Shown here piece by piece: positions 63,955 through 64,000 of a DNA stretch of 64,000 nucleotides (its first letter is position 1; every line of letters starts with the position of its first letter). Position numbers and translations under genes: made by a program. A model generated the notes under the pieces. That model searched no databases. It was not told the DNA's origin and was given only the letters and a program-made list of their open reading frames with translations. Origin of the DNA: Pseudoips prasinana. Taxonomy: Eukaryota > Arthropoda > Insecta > Lepidoptera > Nolidae. The stretch is from NCBI GenBank assembly GCA_951640165.1, contig OX621240.1, positions 5,406,713 through 5,470,712 on the forward strand, given 5' to 3'.

Positions 63955-64000
63955 CATATTACAAAATTCAACTTGACACCCTGTTAGGGCACGGCAACAT

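Overview
The window looks like non-coding, transposon-packed nuclear DNA of a moth or butterfly (Lepidoptera). It is AT-rich with GC-richer islands, and it has no bacterial-style gene packing, no rRNA operon and no long host gene. The interspersed families are of types I associate with lepidopteran genomes: tRNA-headed SINEs, a 5S-rRNA-derived SINE, RTE-clade LINEs ending in GAT repeats, CR1/Jockey-like LINE tails, Helitron-like non-autonomous repeats, a Penelope-like fragment and many small foldback elements. Lineage and family names are inferred from sequence patterns, not from a database search.

Layout. 0-7 kb: a 103-bp tandem repeat, RTE fragments, then a 4.9-kb unit (1661-6555) bounded by perfect 48-bp terminal inverted repeats. 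It encloses a hairpin-rich tandem array and coding-like pieces on both strands, and sits beside a 384-bp inverted-repeat relative (1281-1664). 7-9 kb: LINE reverse-transcriptase remnants and SINEs, one split by a retroposon with clean target duplications. 9.05-12.88 kb: a Mutator-like (MULE) DNA transposon with degenerate inverted ends, a probable 9-bp target duplication, and a FLYWCH plus transposase gene broken by one frameshift. 13-21 kb: mostly unclassified AT-rich DNA with MITEs and SINEs. 21.06-24.24 kb: the best gene in the window, an almost intact RTE-type LINE (endonuclease plus reverse transcriptase) with an exact 12-bp target duplication and one disabling deletion. 24-34 kb: old LINE tails, 5S-SINEs, and one GC-rich island with exon-like segments (25.6-26.3 kb). 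33.5-35.5 kb: a three-level nested insertion (SINE, retroposon, Penelope-like element) and a solo LTR. 36-50 kb: repeats, a 300-bp tandem array, a GC-rich inverted-end element and long homopolymers. 50.7-50.9 kb: a CpG-rich segment resembling a host promoter and non-coding first exon. 51-55 kb: a composite palindrome made of Helitron-like and 5S-SINE pieces. 55-64 kb: more SINEs, a small possible secreted-peptide ORF (60.4-60.6 kb) and a foldback element with direct repeats.

The protein-coding content belongs mainly to transposable elements. Those elements form layers: SINEs and LINE tails are the old substrate, and RTE, MULE, Penelope-like and MITE insertions lie inside them. Candidate host features are few and weakly supported: the 26.2-kb exon, the 50.8-kb promoter and the 60.4-kb peptide. 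No CRISPR, phage or operon-type system was seen. The least explained unit is the 1661-6555 inverted-repeat element.
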